Shown: in pieces, positions 48,895 to 56,349 of the stretch | Position numbering within the stretch: the first letter of the stretch is position 1 | How the letters are laid out: each line of letters begins with the position of its first letter | Source: Nocardioides sp. | GTDB lineage: Bacteria; Actinomycetota; Actinomycetes; Propionibacteriales; Nocardioidaceae | Direction: 5' to 3' | DNA length: 64,000 bases | NCBI GenBank assembly: GCA_002729525.1 | Contig: PBYI01000039.1 | Coordinates: 32,362 to 96,361 of the forward strand | Translations under genes and position numbers: made by a program | The notes under the pieces: model-generated | Database searches by the model: none | What the model saw: only the letters and a program-made list of their open reading frames with translations | What the model was told of the DNA's origin: nothing

Positions 48895-50016
48895 GTGCGG
48901 TGCGGCTACTTCGACGCGGACCTGTGCCGGTCCTGCTCGGAGCTGGCGACGCCGTACGACGCCCAGCTGGCCGCGAAGGACGCCGCCGTCCGCGACGCCC
49001 TGGCCGACCACCCGGCCTACGACCGGATCGGGTGGGAGGCGCCGGTGGCCTCCGCGCAGCAGGCGTTCCGCAACAAGGCCAAGATGGTCGTCTCGGGCAG
49101 CGTCGACGCGCCGGTCCTCGGCATCTGGGACCCCCGCACCGGCGGCACCGACCTGCGCGGCTGCCCGCTCTACTCCGAGGCTGTGCACGGTCTGCTGGAG
49201 GTGCTGGCGGGGTTCGTGACCACCGCGGGCCTCACGCCGTACGACGTGGGGGACCGGCGCGGCGAGCTGAAGCACGTGCTGGTCACCGAGTCGCCCGACG
49301 GCGAGCACTTGGTGCGGCTGGTGCTGCGCTCGACCGAGGCGCTGCCGCGGGTCCGCAAGCACCTGCCGGGCCTCCTGGCGGCCGCCCCGTCGGTGCGGGG
49401 CGTGTCGGTCAACCTGCTGCCCGAGCACAAGGCGGTGCTGGAGGGCGAGGAGGAGGTCGTGCTGACCGAGGCCGAGACGCTGCCGATGCGGCTCGGCGCG
49501 GTGACCCTGCACCTGCGCCCGCGCAGCTTCTTCCAGACCAACACGGCCGTGGCGACCGCGCTCTACGAGGAGGCGGTGGCGTGGACCGCCGACCTCGACC
49601 CGGCGTCGGTGCTCGACCTTTACTGCGGCGTCGGAGGCTTCGCGCTGCACCTCGCGGCGCCCGGTCGGAGCGTCCACGGCGTGGAGGTGAGCGAGGACGC
49701 CGTCGCCAGCGCGCGTCGCAGCGCGGCGGAGGCCGGGCTGGACGCGACCTTCGCGGCCGGGGACGCGACCGCCGGTGACCTCCCGGCCGCCGACCTGGTG
49801 GTGGTCAACCCGCCGCGACGGGGGATCGGGGCCGACCTCGCCGCACGCATCGACGCCTCCTCGGCCCGTGCGCTGCTCTACTCCTCCTGCCACGCCGGGT
49901 CGCTGGCCCGTGACCTGAGGCACCTCCCGTCGTGGACGCCACGCCGGGTGCGGGTGCTCGACATGTTCCCGCACACGCGGCACTACGAGGTGCTGACGCT
50001 GCTGCTCCGCGACTGA
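48895..50016 (+). CDS. rlmC: 23S rRNA (uracil(747)-C5)-methyltransferase RlmC/RumB
   Basis: 373 residues. The Fe-S cysteines are all visible: C3, C11, C14 (MRCGYFDADLCRSC) and one in LRGCPLY. SAM motif VLDLYCGVGGFALHLA, NPPRRG, and the nucleophile cysteine in LLYSSCHAGSLARDL. Very short N-terminus, so the Fe-S cysteines need the GTG at 48895 as start. Makes m5U747 (possibly m5U1939 as well) in 23S rRNA. Confidence 0.95.
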   Translation: MRCGYFDADLCRSCSELATPYDAQLAAKDAAVRDALADHPAYDRIGWEAPVASAQQAFRNKAKMVVSGSVDAPVLGIWDPRTGGTDLRGCPLYSEAVHGLLEVLAGFVTTAGLTPYDVGDRRGELKHVLVTESPDGEHLVRLVLRSTEALPRVRKHLPGLLAAAPSVRGVSVNLLPEHKAVLEGEEEVVLTEAETLPMRLGAVTLHLRPRSFFQTNTAVATALYEEAVAWTADLDPASVLDLYCGVGGFALHLAAPGRSVHGVEVSEDAVASARRSAAEAGLDATFAAGDATAGDLPAADLVVVNPPRRGIGADLAARIDASSARALLYSSCHAGSLARDLRHLPSWTPRRVRVLDMFPHTRHYEVLTLLLRD

Positions 50017-50052
50017 CGCGGACCCCGTTCCGGGTATCCCCCGGGTGGGGTC

Positions 50053-50086
50053 TTGCCTGCGGCGCGTGATGTCCGTACATTCGGAC
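50053..50086 (+). promoter_or_regulatory. GntR gene promoter with inverted repeat around the -10
   Basis: TTGCCT (50053-50058), 17-bp spacer, TACATT (50076-50081), then 7 nt to the ATG: a leaderless promoter with both elements. GTCCG (50071-50075) and CGGAC (50082-50086) are inverted repeats that flank the -10 exactly, a likely autorepressor site. Confidence 0.7.
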
Positions 50087-50088
50087 TC

Positions 50089-50871
50089 ATGGTCCCGACG
50101 CCGCGTCCGTCCCTCGACCGCAGCAGCCCGCTCCCGCTGTGGGCGCAGCTCCAGGAGGACATCACCGCCCGGATCCGGCGCGGCGAGTTCGACGCGGCGT
50201 TCCCGGGTGAGCTCCAGCTCGTCGAGGAGTACGCCGTCAGCCGCCACACCGTCCGCGAGGCCCTCCGCGCGCTGCGCGAGAGCGGGCTGCTCGAAGGTGG
50301 CCGTGGTCGTCAGACCCGCGTCGCCGGGCCGAGCATCAACCAGTCGTCCGGCACCCTCTACAGCCTCTTCGCCGCCGTCGAGGCCTCCGGGCGGCGGCAG
50401 CGCAGCGTCGTCCGCGTCCTCGACGCCCGCGCCGACGGGGTGGTCGCGAGCCGGCTCGGGCTGGAGGAGTCGACGCCGCTGGTCTACCTCGAGCGGGTCC
50501 GGCTGGCCGACGACGTGCCGCTGGCGCTCGACTGCGTGTGGCTGCCCGCCCAGGTGGCGGCCCCGCTGCTGGAGGCCGACTTCACCGAGACCTCGCTGTA
50601 CGGCGAGCTCGAGCAGCGCTGCGGCGTCCGGCTGACCGGGGGGCAGGAGCGCGTCCGCGCCGTCGTGCCGACCCCGGCCGAGCGGCGCCTCATCTCGCTC
50701 CCCGAGGGCGAGGCGGCGCTCTACCTGGAGCGTCTCGGCGTCCAGCGCGGGCGCCCCGTCGAGTGGCGCCGCACCTTGATCCGCGGCGACCGCTTCGCCT
50801 TCGAGGCCGACCTGACCAGCCCCGACCGCATCACCGTCGCGGTCGGCAACGACCGAGGAGGTCACCGATGA
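50089..50871 (+). CDS. GntR-family regulator, HutC/UTRA type
   Basis: 260 residues. Winged helix LPLWAQLQEDITARIRRGEFDAAFPGELQLVEEYAVSRHTVREALRALRESGLLEGGRGRQTRV, then a UTRA ligand domain (residues about 85-250). Start ATG at 50089 set by the promoter just upstream. The stop overlaps the rhodanese start by 4 nt, so it probably controls the rhodanese-TauE unit in response to a sulfur species or metabolite. The ligand is inference. Confidence 0.9.
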   Translation: MVPTPRPSLDRSSPLPLWAQLQEDITARIRRGEFDAAFPGELQLVEEYAVSRHTVREALRALRESGLLEGGRGRQTRVAGPSINQSSGTLYSLFAAVEASGRRQRSVVRVLDARADGVVASRLGLEESTPLVYLERVRLADDVPLALDCVWLPAQVAAPLLEADFTETSLYGELEQRCGVRLTGGQERVRAVVPTPAERRLISLPEGEAALYLERLGVQRGRPVEWRRTLIRGDRFAFEADLTSPDRITVAVGNDRGGHR

Positions 50872-51197
50872 CCGACACCCCGATGCCCGAGATCGACGTC
50901 CGTCAGGCGCAGCAGCGGCTCGCCGGCGGCGCCGTGGTCATCGACGTCCGCGAGACCGACGAGTGGGACGCCGGCCACGCCGAGGGTGCCGTGCTCGAGC
51001 CGCTGAGCGGCCTCGACGCCGGTGCGCTCGCCGCCGCCCACGCCGACCGCCCCGTCGCCGTGCTCTGCCGCTCCGGCAACCGGTCCGGTCAGGCCACCTG
51101 CGCCCTCCTCGAGGCCGGGCACGCCGACGTCGTCAACGTCGCCGGCGGCATGCTCGCCTGGACCGAGGCCGGCCTGCCGGTCGTCACCGGGCGCTGA
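50868..51197 (+). CDS. rhodanese-like sulfurtransferase (single domain)
   Basis: 109 residues. VVIDVRETDEWDAGHAEGAVLEPL and the active-site loop C67-RSGNRS, typical of GlpE-like thiosulfate or persulfide sulfurtransferases. GAGGAGG ribosome site. Translationally coupled to the GntR gene and followed 15 nt later by the TauE gene. Confidence 0.93.
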   Translation: MTDTPMPEIDVRQAQQRLAGGAVVIDVRETDEWDAGHAEGAVLEPLSGLDAGALAAAHADRPVAVLCRSGNRSGQATCALLEAGHADVVNVAGGMLAWTEAGLPVVTGR

Positions 51198-51212
51198 CGG
51201 AGGCCGCGCGAG

Positions 51213-52079
51213 ATGACCGGGATCGGAGAGCTGGCGCTGCTGCTGTCGCTCGGGCTGCTCATCGGGCTCGTGCTCGGCGGCCTCGGCGGCGGCGGAGCCG
51301 TACTCACCGTGCCGCTGCTCGTCTTCGTCGTCGGCCAGGAGCCGCTCGCGGCCACCTCGTCCAGCCTGGTGATCGTCGGCCTGGCCGCGCTCACCGGTGT
51401 CGGGTCGCACCTGCGCGCCGGCACCGTCCGGTGGCGCACCGGCCTGGCGCTCGGCGCGGCGGGCGTCCCCGCGGCGTACGTCGGGTCGCTCGTCGGCGCC
51501 GCGGTCGAGCCGGACCTCCTGCTCCTGCTGTTCGCCGTCGTCATGGTCGTCGCCGCGGGCGCGATGGTGCGCCGCCGGGGCCCGCGACCCGGGGCGCTGC
51601 CGGTGGAGGGCCCGGAGGCGGGACCCGCGCCCGCACCGCCGCCTGCCACCGGGACCGGCGGCACCCAGGTCGTCGACCGCACCGAGACCGACGCCGACCG
51701 CCGCGCCGGCGTGCTCACCGTGGCGGGCGGCGGGCTCGGCGTCGGCCTGCTCACCGGCTTCCTGGGCGTCGGTGGCGGCTTCGTCGTCGTCCCCGCGCTG
51801 GTGGTGCTCCTCGGCCTCCCGATGCGGCTGGCGGTCGGCACCTCGCTGGTCGTCGTCGCCGTCAACTCCGGCGCCGCGCTGCTCTCCCGCATGACCCACA
51901 CCGAGCTCGAGTGGTCCGTGGTGCTGCCGTTCGCGGCCGCCGCCATGGTCGCCACGCTCCTCGGCAGGCGTGCGTCCGGCCGGGTGCCGCAGGCGTCGCT
52001 CCAGAAGGCCTTCGCGGGCCTGCTGGTGCTCGTCGCCCTCTACACCGGGGCCGAGGCCGTCCTCGCGCTCGCGGCATGA
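51213..52079 (+). CDS. TauE/SafE-family sulfite/sulfonate exporter
   Basis: 288 residues, two repeats of about four hydrophobic segments each, with the hallmark glycine motifs IGLVLGGLGGGGAVLTVPLL and GFLGVGGGFVVVPALVV. The central linker is Pro/Ala-rich with PATGTGGTQVVDRTETDADRR. Expected to export sulfite or another sulfur anion produced by the neighbouring sulfur enzymes. ATG start. Confidence 0.9.
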   Translation: MTGIGELALLLSLGLLIGLVLGGLGGGGAVLTVPLLVFVVGQEPLAATSSSLVIVGLAALTGVGSHLRAGTVRWRTGLALGAAGVPAAYVGSLVGAAVEPDLLLLLFAVVMVVAAGAMVRRRGPRPGALPVEGPEAGPAPAPPPATGTGGTQVVDRTETDADRRAGVLTVAGGGLGVGLLTGFLGVGGGFVVVPALVVLLGLPMRLAVGTSLVVVAVNSGAALLSRMTHTELEWSVVLPFAAAAMVATLLGRRASGRVPQASLQKAFAGLLVLVALYTGAEAVLALAA

Positions 52080-52099
52080 CCCCCAGTGCTTAACTGAAC

Positions 52100-52117
52100 C
52101 AATTCACTAGACAATTG
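52100..52117. promoter_or_regulatory. AT-rich palindromic operator of the sulfur-dioxygenase gene
   Basis: CAATT-nn-CTAG-nn-AATTG, with 14 of 18 positions symmetric. It is in a conspicuously AT-rich island between tauE and the MBL-rhodanese gene, 24 bp before its ATG, and probably overlaps the core promoter. The cognate regulator is not obvious; the GntR protein at 50089 is a candidate. Confidence 0.65.
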
Positions 52118-52141
52118 ATCGACCTGATCCAGGAGGTCCCG

Positions 52142-53509
52142 ATGACCACCACCGTCGTCCCCCTCGACACCAGCGGCCTCGGCGACCGCAGCTACGTCGC
52201 CCACGACGGCACCGTCGCGCTCGTCGTCGACCCGCAGCGCGACTACGACCGCGTGCTGGCCATCGCCGACGAGGCCGGCGTCCGGATCACGCACGTGTTC
52301 GAGACCCACATCCACAACGACTACGTCTCCGGCGGGCTGGCCCTGGCCCGCGAGGTCGGCGCCGCCTACCACGTCAACGCCGACGACCCGGTCGACTTCG
52401 AGCGCACCGGCGTCAGCGACGGCGACGTGGTCGAGGTCGGCGAGATGCGCCTGCGCGTCGTCGCCACCCCGGGCCACACGCACACCCACCTGTCCTACGT
52501 GCTCGAGGACGCCGACGGCGCCGCCCGCGGAGCCTTCACCGGCGGTTCGCTCCTGTTCGGCTCGACCGGCCGGCCCGACCTGCTCGGCCCCGACCACACC
52601 GACACGCTGGTGCGCGACCAGTGGCACTCCGCGCACAAGCTCGCCGACACCCTCCCCGACGAGACCGAGGTCTTCCCGACGCACGGCTTCGGCAGCTTCT
52701 GCTCCGCCACCCAGTCCGACGCCGACTCCAGCACCATCGGCCAGGAGCGCACCACCAACCCGGCGCTCACCCAGGACCTGGAGCAGTACGTCGACGAGCT
52801 GCTCGCCGGGCTCGACGCCTACCCGGCGTACTACGCCCACATGGGCCCGGCCAACAGCGCCGGCCCGGCCGCGCCGGTGCTCGACGCCCCGGCACTCGCC
52901 GACACCGGCGAGATCCGCAAGCGCATCGAGGCCGGCGAGTGGGTCGTCGACCTGCGCCACCGCGAGGCGTTCGCCGCCGGGCACGTGCGCGGCACGCTCA
53001 ACTTCGGCCTCGACGGCCCGATGGTGACCTACCTCGGCTGGCTGATCCCGTGGGGCACCCCGATCACGTTCCTCGGCGAGACCGCCGAGGACGTCGCCGA
53101 GGCGCAGCGCGAGATGGCCCGCATCGGCCTCGACCGCGACGTCGCGGCCAGCGGCACCGGCGGTGTCGACGACTGGGCCGACGGCGAGGAGCTCGACTCC
53201 TTCCCGCGCTCGGACTTCAGCGGGCTCCAGGCCGCGATGTCGCGCGGGGACGACCTGGTCGTGCTCGACGTGCGACGCGCCTCGGAGTACGAGGTGAGCC
53301 ACGTCGAGGGTGCGGTCAACGTGCCGATCCACCACGTCCTGGCCCACCTCGACGACGTGCCGCGGCGCACGCTGTGGGTGCACTGCGCCGGTGGCTACCG
53401 CGCGTCGGTCGTGGCCGGCATCCTCGCCGCGCACGGCCACGACGTGGTCGCCGTGGACGAGGCGTACGACGGCGCGGCCGAGGCCGGGCTGCCGCTCGTC
53501 GCCGCCTGA
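52142..53509 (+). CDS. persulfide dioxygenase-like metallo-beta-lactamase/rhodanese fusion
   Basis: 455 residues. ETHE1-type beta-lactamase fold with H56-x-H58-x-D60 (ETHIHNDYVSGG), PGHTHTHLSYVL and FPTHGFGSFC. Two rhodanese domains follow. The first (WVVDLRHREAFAAGHVRGTLNF) has no active cysteine; the second does (C415 in VHCAGGYRAS). Such fusions oxidise glutathione or other persulfides to sulfite and transfer sulfane sulfur. AGGAGG ahead of the ATG at 52142. Read with TauE, sulfite is probably exported. Confidence 0.9.
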   Translation: MTTTVVPLDTSGLGDRSYVAHDGTVALVVDPQRDYDRVLAIADEAGVRITHVFETHIHNDYVSGGLALAREVGAAYHVNADDPVDFERTGVSDGDVVEVGEMRLRVVATPGHTHTHLSYVLEDADGAARGAFTGGSLLFGSTGRPDLLGPDHTDTLVRDQWHSAHKLADTLPDETEVFPTHGFGSFCSATQSDADSSTIGQERTTNPALTQDLEQYVDELLAGLDAYPAYYAHMGPANSAGPAAPVLDAPALADTGEIRKRIEAGEWVVDLRHREAFAAGHVRGTLNFGLDGPMVTYLGWLIPWGTPITFLGETAEDVAEAQREMARIGLDRDVAASGTGGVDDWADGEELDSFPRSDFSGLQAAMSRGDDLVVLDVRRASEYEVSHVEGAVNVPIHHVLAHLDDVPRRTLWVHCAGGYRASVVAGILAAHGHDVVAVDEAYDGAAEAGLPLVAA

Positions 53510-53533
53510 CCTCGACGCCCTGCGGTGCGGGGG

Positions 53534-53968
53534 TCAGTCCTCCTCGGTGACCCCCGGCCGCAGACCGAAGCGTCGCCCGGTCACCGCGACCGGCACCAGC
53601 TCCACCACCTCGTCCTTGCGCGTAGGCACCCACGGCTCGTGCGGGTCGCCGTCGAGGCGGTGCTGCTCGTCCTCCTCCAACCGACGCAGCGAGCCGCGCA
53701 CGACCACCGACCAGGCCCGCTCGGTGTCGTGCCAGTCGATCTCGAAGGCCACGTCGGAGCCGAGGGCGGCGGCGAAGAGCTTGTTGCCCGGAGCGGTGCG
53801 CATCAGCAGCGTGTCGGTGCCGCTGCCGCCGGCGGCGACGTAGTTGATCGGCACCAGGTGCACCTCGTCGACGACCCGGTAGGCCAGCCGACCGAACTCG
53901 TGGTCCCGCAGGAGCTCCCAGCACTCGTCGAGGGTCATCTCCGCGACGGGGTTGTCGATGCTCATCAT
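53534..53968 (-). CDS. PNPOx-like flavin/F420-binding protein
   Basis: 144 residues, split-barrel fold: CWELLRDHEFGRLAYRVVDEVHLVPINYVAAGGS, TLLMRTAPGNKLFAAALGSDVAFEIDWHD, WSVVVRGSLRRL. This subgroup of stand-alone PNPOx-like proteins is common in mycobacterial and actinobacterial stress regulons. ATG at 53968 (or 53965) behind AGGAGG. Faces the sulfur fusion convergently. Confidence 0.85.
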   Translation of the reverse strand: MMSIDNPVAEMTLDECWELLRDHEFGRLAYRVVDEVHLVPINYVAAGGSGTDTLLMRTAPGNKLFAAALGSDVAFEIDWHDTERAWSVVVRGSLRRLEEDEQHRLDGDPHEPWVPTRKDEVVELVPVAVTGRRFGLRPGVTEED

Positions 53969-54048
53969 GGCGCTCCTCCTGCGGGTGGCGGCCGGTACGG
54001 CCGGGGATGAGTCACCTCCACCCTCCGCCGGGGCCCGACCCCCTGACA

Positions 54049-54062
54049 GGGCCGTTGGTCAC
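54049..54062. promoter_or_regulatory. weak DosR-box-like sequence
   Basis: GGGCCGTTGGTCAC matches GGGNCNNNNGNCCC with one mismatch, about 80 bp upstream of the PNPOx-like gene at 53968. Chance matches are frequent at this GC content. Confidence 0.2.
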
Positions 54063-54110
54063 CCCCCGTGGGGTCCGTCCGGACGGCCGGACCGCCGGAC
54101 CGCCGGGAGG

Positions 54111-55133
54111 TCAGCCGCGGGCCAGCGCCAGCGAGCCGTCCAGCACGCGCACCAGCCCGAGCAGCCCGTCGACGTACGGCGTGGGGACGCCGACCCGCTG
54201 GCCGAGCTCGCTGACGACGCCGACCATCGCCTCGTGCTCCAGCGGCCGGCCGGCGTCGCGGTCCTGGAGCATCGAGGTGCGGAAGGCGCCGAGGGCGCGG
54301 GCCAGGTCGAGCCGCTGCTCGCCGTCGGCGTCGACCGGGCAGCCGACCTGCGCGCCGACGGCTGCGGCCTCGGCCATCGCGGCCACCATGAAGCCGCGCA
54401 GGTGGTCGTCGGCCAGAATCCGGTCGGTGGCCGCCTCGGTGAGCGCGGAGACCGGGTTGACGGTCATGTTGCCCCAGAGCTTGAACCAGATATCGCCGCG
54501 CACGTGGTCGCTGCCCTCGGCGGCGAACCCGGCCCCGGCGAGCAGTCGGCCGACCTGCTCGGCGCGGTCCGACGTACCGCCGGCGGGCTCGCCGACGATG
54601 AGCCGGTCGCCGGAGTCGTGCAGCACCACGCCGGGTTCCGGCCGGCTGGCGGCGAGGTGCACGACGCAGCCGAGCGTGGCGGCCAGCGGGAGCGCGGCGC
54701 CGACGGCGCCGTCGGGGTCGACCGAGTGCAGGTGGGCGTCGTCGCCGGTGAGTCCGCTGTCGGGTGTGCGGGCGAACCACCACGGCACGCCGTTCATCGC
54801 GGGCAGCACCGTGGTGGCCGGTCCGACCAGCGGCGCGAGCGTGGGGGCGAGGTCGACGAGGGCGGGGGCCTTGAGCCCGACGACCAGCAGGTCCGGGTGG
54901 CCGGTGTGCTCCAGCAGCGAGGCGACGTCGGGCTCGGCGTGCACGGGCGCCACCTGCTCGGCGCCGTCGGGGGTGCGCAGCCGCAGGCCGTCCCGACGTA
55001 CGGCGTCCAGGGTCGCGCCGCGGGCCAGCGCGCCCACGGTGTGACCGGCGAGCGCGAGCCGGCCGGCCAGCAGCCCGCCGACCGCGCCCAGCCCGACGAC
55101 GGCGACGGTGCGGGGCTGCTCGGGAGTGCTCAC
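54111..55133 (-). CDS. 2-dehydropantoate 2-reductase-like protein (ApbA/PanE)
   Basis: 340 residues. Rossmann start TVAVVGLGAVGGLLAGRLALAGHTVGALAR (GxGxxG), PAMNGVPWWFAR, and the C-terminal signature GDIWFKLWGNMTVNPVSALTEAATDRI with the catalytic Lys. Likely reduces ketopantoate with NADPH for coenzyme A synthesis, or is one of the paralogues with other substrates. GTG start at 55133. No other pantothenate gene is in the window. Confidence 0.85.
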   Translation of the reverse strand: MSTPEQPRTVAVVGLGAVGGLLAGRLALAGHTVGALARGATLDAVRRDGLRLRTPDGAEQVAPVHAEPDVASLLEHTGHPDLLVVGLKAPALVDLAPTLAPLVGPATTVLPAMNGVPWWFARTPDSGLTGDDAHLHSVDPDGAVGAALPLAATLGCVVHLAASRPEPGVVLHDSGDRLIVGEPAGGTSDRAEQVGRLLAGAGFAAEGSDHVRGDIWFKLWGNMTVNPVSALTEAATDRILADDHLRGFMVAAMAEAAAVGAQVGCPVDADGEQRLDLARALGAFRTSMLQDRDAGRPLEHEAMVGVVSELGQRVGVPTPYVDGLLGLVRVLDGSLALARG

Positions 55134-55195
55134 CGCGGCAGCGTGGCACACCGTTGCGAGCGGGCGCCGTGCGGCCGGGTCGGCCCCGGCGCGGA

Positions 55196-55783
55196 TCAGC
55201 GGGCGGTCGCGGCGTGTCGCCAGTGCTCCCCGTGCAGCTCGGCGAGCAGCGACTCCCCGAGCCGCGTGCCGTAGGCGTGCGCCCGGTCGAGCTCGCCGGG
55301 CACCAGCGGCCCGGCGACGTCCTCGACGAAGAACGCCTCCGGCCGCAGCAGCGTGGTGAAACCACGGGACGAGGCCAGCCGGAGCGCGCGGCCGGCGGCC
55401 GACCTCGGCAGCGACCGCAGCCGGGTCACCCGGGTGTCGAAGGCGGCGCACGGTACGCCGGCCGCTCGCGGGCGCGCGCTCGACAGCCACTCGCGCACCC
55501 CGCGCGCGGTGGGCGGGGCGGCCGCGCCCTTGCGGGAGGCCTCCGCCCGGGTGGCGGGGCGGGGGAGGGAGAACGCGTGGGTCGGTGCGCCGAGGACGAG
55601 CAGGTCGGCGTCGACCGTCGCCTCGCCGGCGGTGTCGGCGGCGCGCAGGACCTCCACGCGCAGGCCGGCGGCGGTGAGGCCCTCGGCGACGGCGGCCGCG
55701 ACCCGGCCGGTGTTGCCGAACATCGACTCGTGGACCAGGAGGACGGTGGGTGGGTGGGTCAGGTGCGGGACGGGCGTGGTCAC
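55196..55783 (-). CDS. flavodoxin-family protein
   Basis: 195 residues from GTG 55783 (a GTG at 55816 is in frame and possible). VLLVHESMFGNTGRVAAAVAEGL is a flavodoxin FMN-phosphate loop; LLVLGAPTHAFSLPRP resembles the second FMN loop. Carries FMN as a one-electron carrier or stress flavoprotein. Upstream of and in the same direction as the ketopantoate reductase-like gene, 63 nt apart. Confidence 0.8.
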   Translation of the reverse strand: MTTPVPHLTHPPTVLLVHESMFGNTGRVAAAVAEGLTAAGLRVEVLRAADTAGEATVDADLLVLGAPTHAFSLPRPATRAEASRKGAAAPPTARGVREWLSSARPRAAGVPCAAFDTRVTRLRSLPRSAAGRALRLASSRGFTTLLRPEAFFVEDVAGPLVPGELDRAHAYGTRLGESLLAELHGEHWRHAATAR

Positions 55784-55864
55784 CCCTCCATCGAAGCCCG
55801 AGCCGGGCCGGCTCACGGGAGGAGCGCGTCACCCGGGGCGAGGTCCGTGCAGCCCCCGGCCGGT

Positions 55865-55878
55865 GGGACCTCCGGCCC
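55865..55878. promoter_or_regulatory. DosR-box-like dyad upstream of a PNPOx-like gene
   Basis: GGGACCTCCGGCCC fits the core GGGNCNNNNGNCCC of the mycobacterial DosR site. Located 70-83 bp before the ATG at 55948. TAGTCT at 55905-55910 could be the -10. Confidence 0.35.
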
Positions 55879-55947
55879 CCACGGGCCGCGGCCCGTGCTG
55901 GGTAGTCTCGGTGGCAGGTCGACGTACCCGACGTGGAGGAGCGCCCG

Positions 55948-56349
55948 ATGAGCCACGGACCCGGCGGCACGCTGCAGGAGCTGAGCGAGGAGCAGTGCCG
56001 CGACCTGCTCGGCGAGCACGTGCTCGGGCGGCTGGTGTGGAACGGCTCGGCCGGCATCCACGTCGCGCCGGTCAACTACGCGCTCGACGGCGACCGGGTC
56101 GTCGTACGGGTGTCGGCTGCGTCGTCGGTGGCGCGGGAGGCCGAGGACAGCCCGGTCGCGTTCGAGGTCGACCACCTCGACCACGAGACCCGCACCGGGT
56201 GGAGCGTGCTGGTGCGCGGGACCGCGCGCATCGACTTCCACGAGCACGAGGAGATCCCCGAGGTCGACGTGTGGCCGGCGGGGCCGCGCACCCTGGTGCT
56301 GCTGGTCGAGATCGCCCAGCTCACCGGGCGCGAGGTCACGGAGCCCTAG
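55948..56349 (+). CDS. PNPOx-like flavin/F420-binding protein
   Basis: 133 residues: CRDLLGEHVLGRLVWNGSAGIHVAPVNYALDGDRVVVRVSAASSVAREAEDSPVAFEVDHLDHETRTGWSVLVRGTARI is the split-barrel family core. Second member of the class in this region. ATG at 55948 with GGAGGA ahead of it. Its stop shares a palindromic CTAG with the convergent GNAT-AAA gene. Confidence 0.85.
   Translation: MSHGPGGTLQELSEEQCRDLLGEHVLGRLVWNGSAGIHVAPVNYALDGDRVVVRVSAASSVAREAEDSPVAFEVDHLDHETRTGWSVLVRGTARIDFHEHEEIPEVDVWPAGPRTLVLLVEIAQLTGREVTEP

Noticed and set aside
53506..53537. Hairpin CTGACC/GGTCAG enclosing convergent stops after the MBL-rhodanese gene
   Set aside because: 6-bp stem with a 20-nt loop; too weak to call a terminator.
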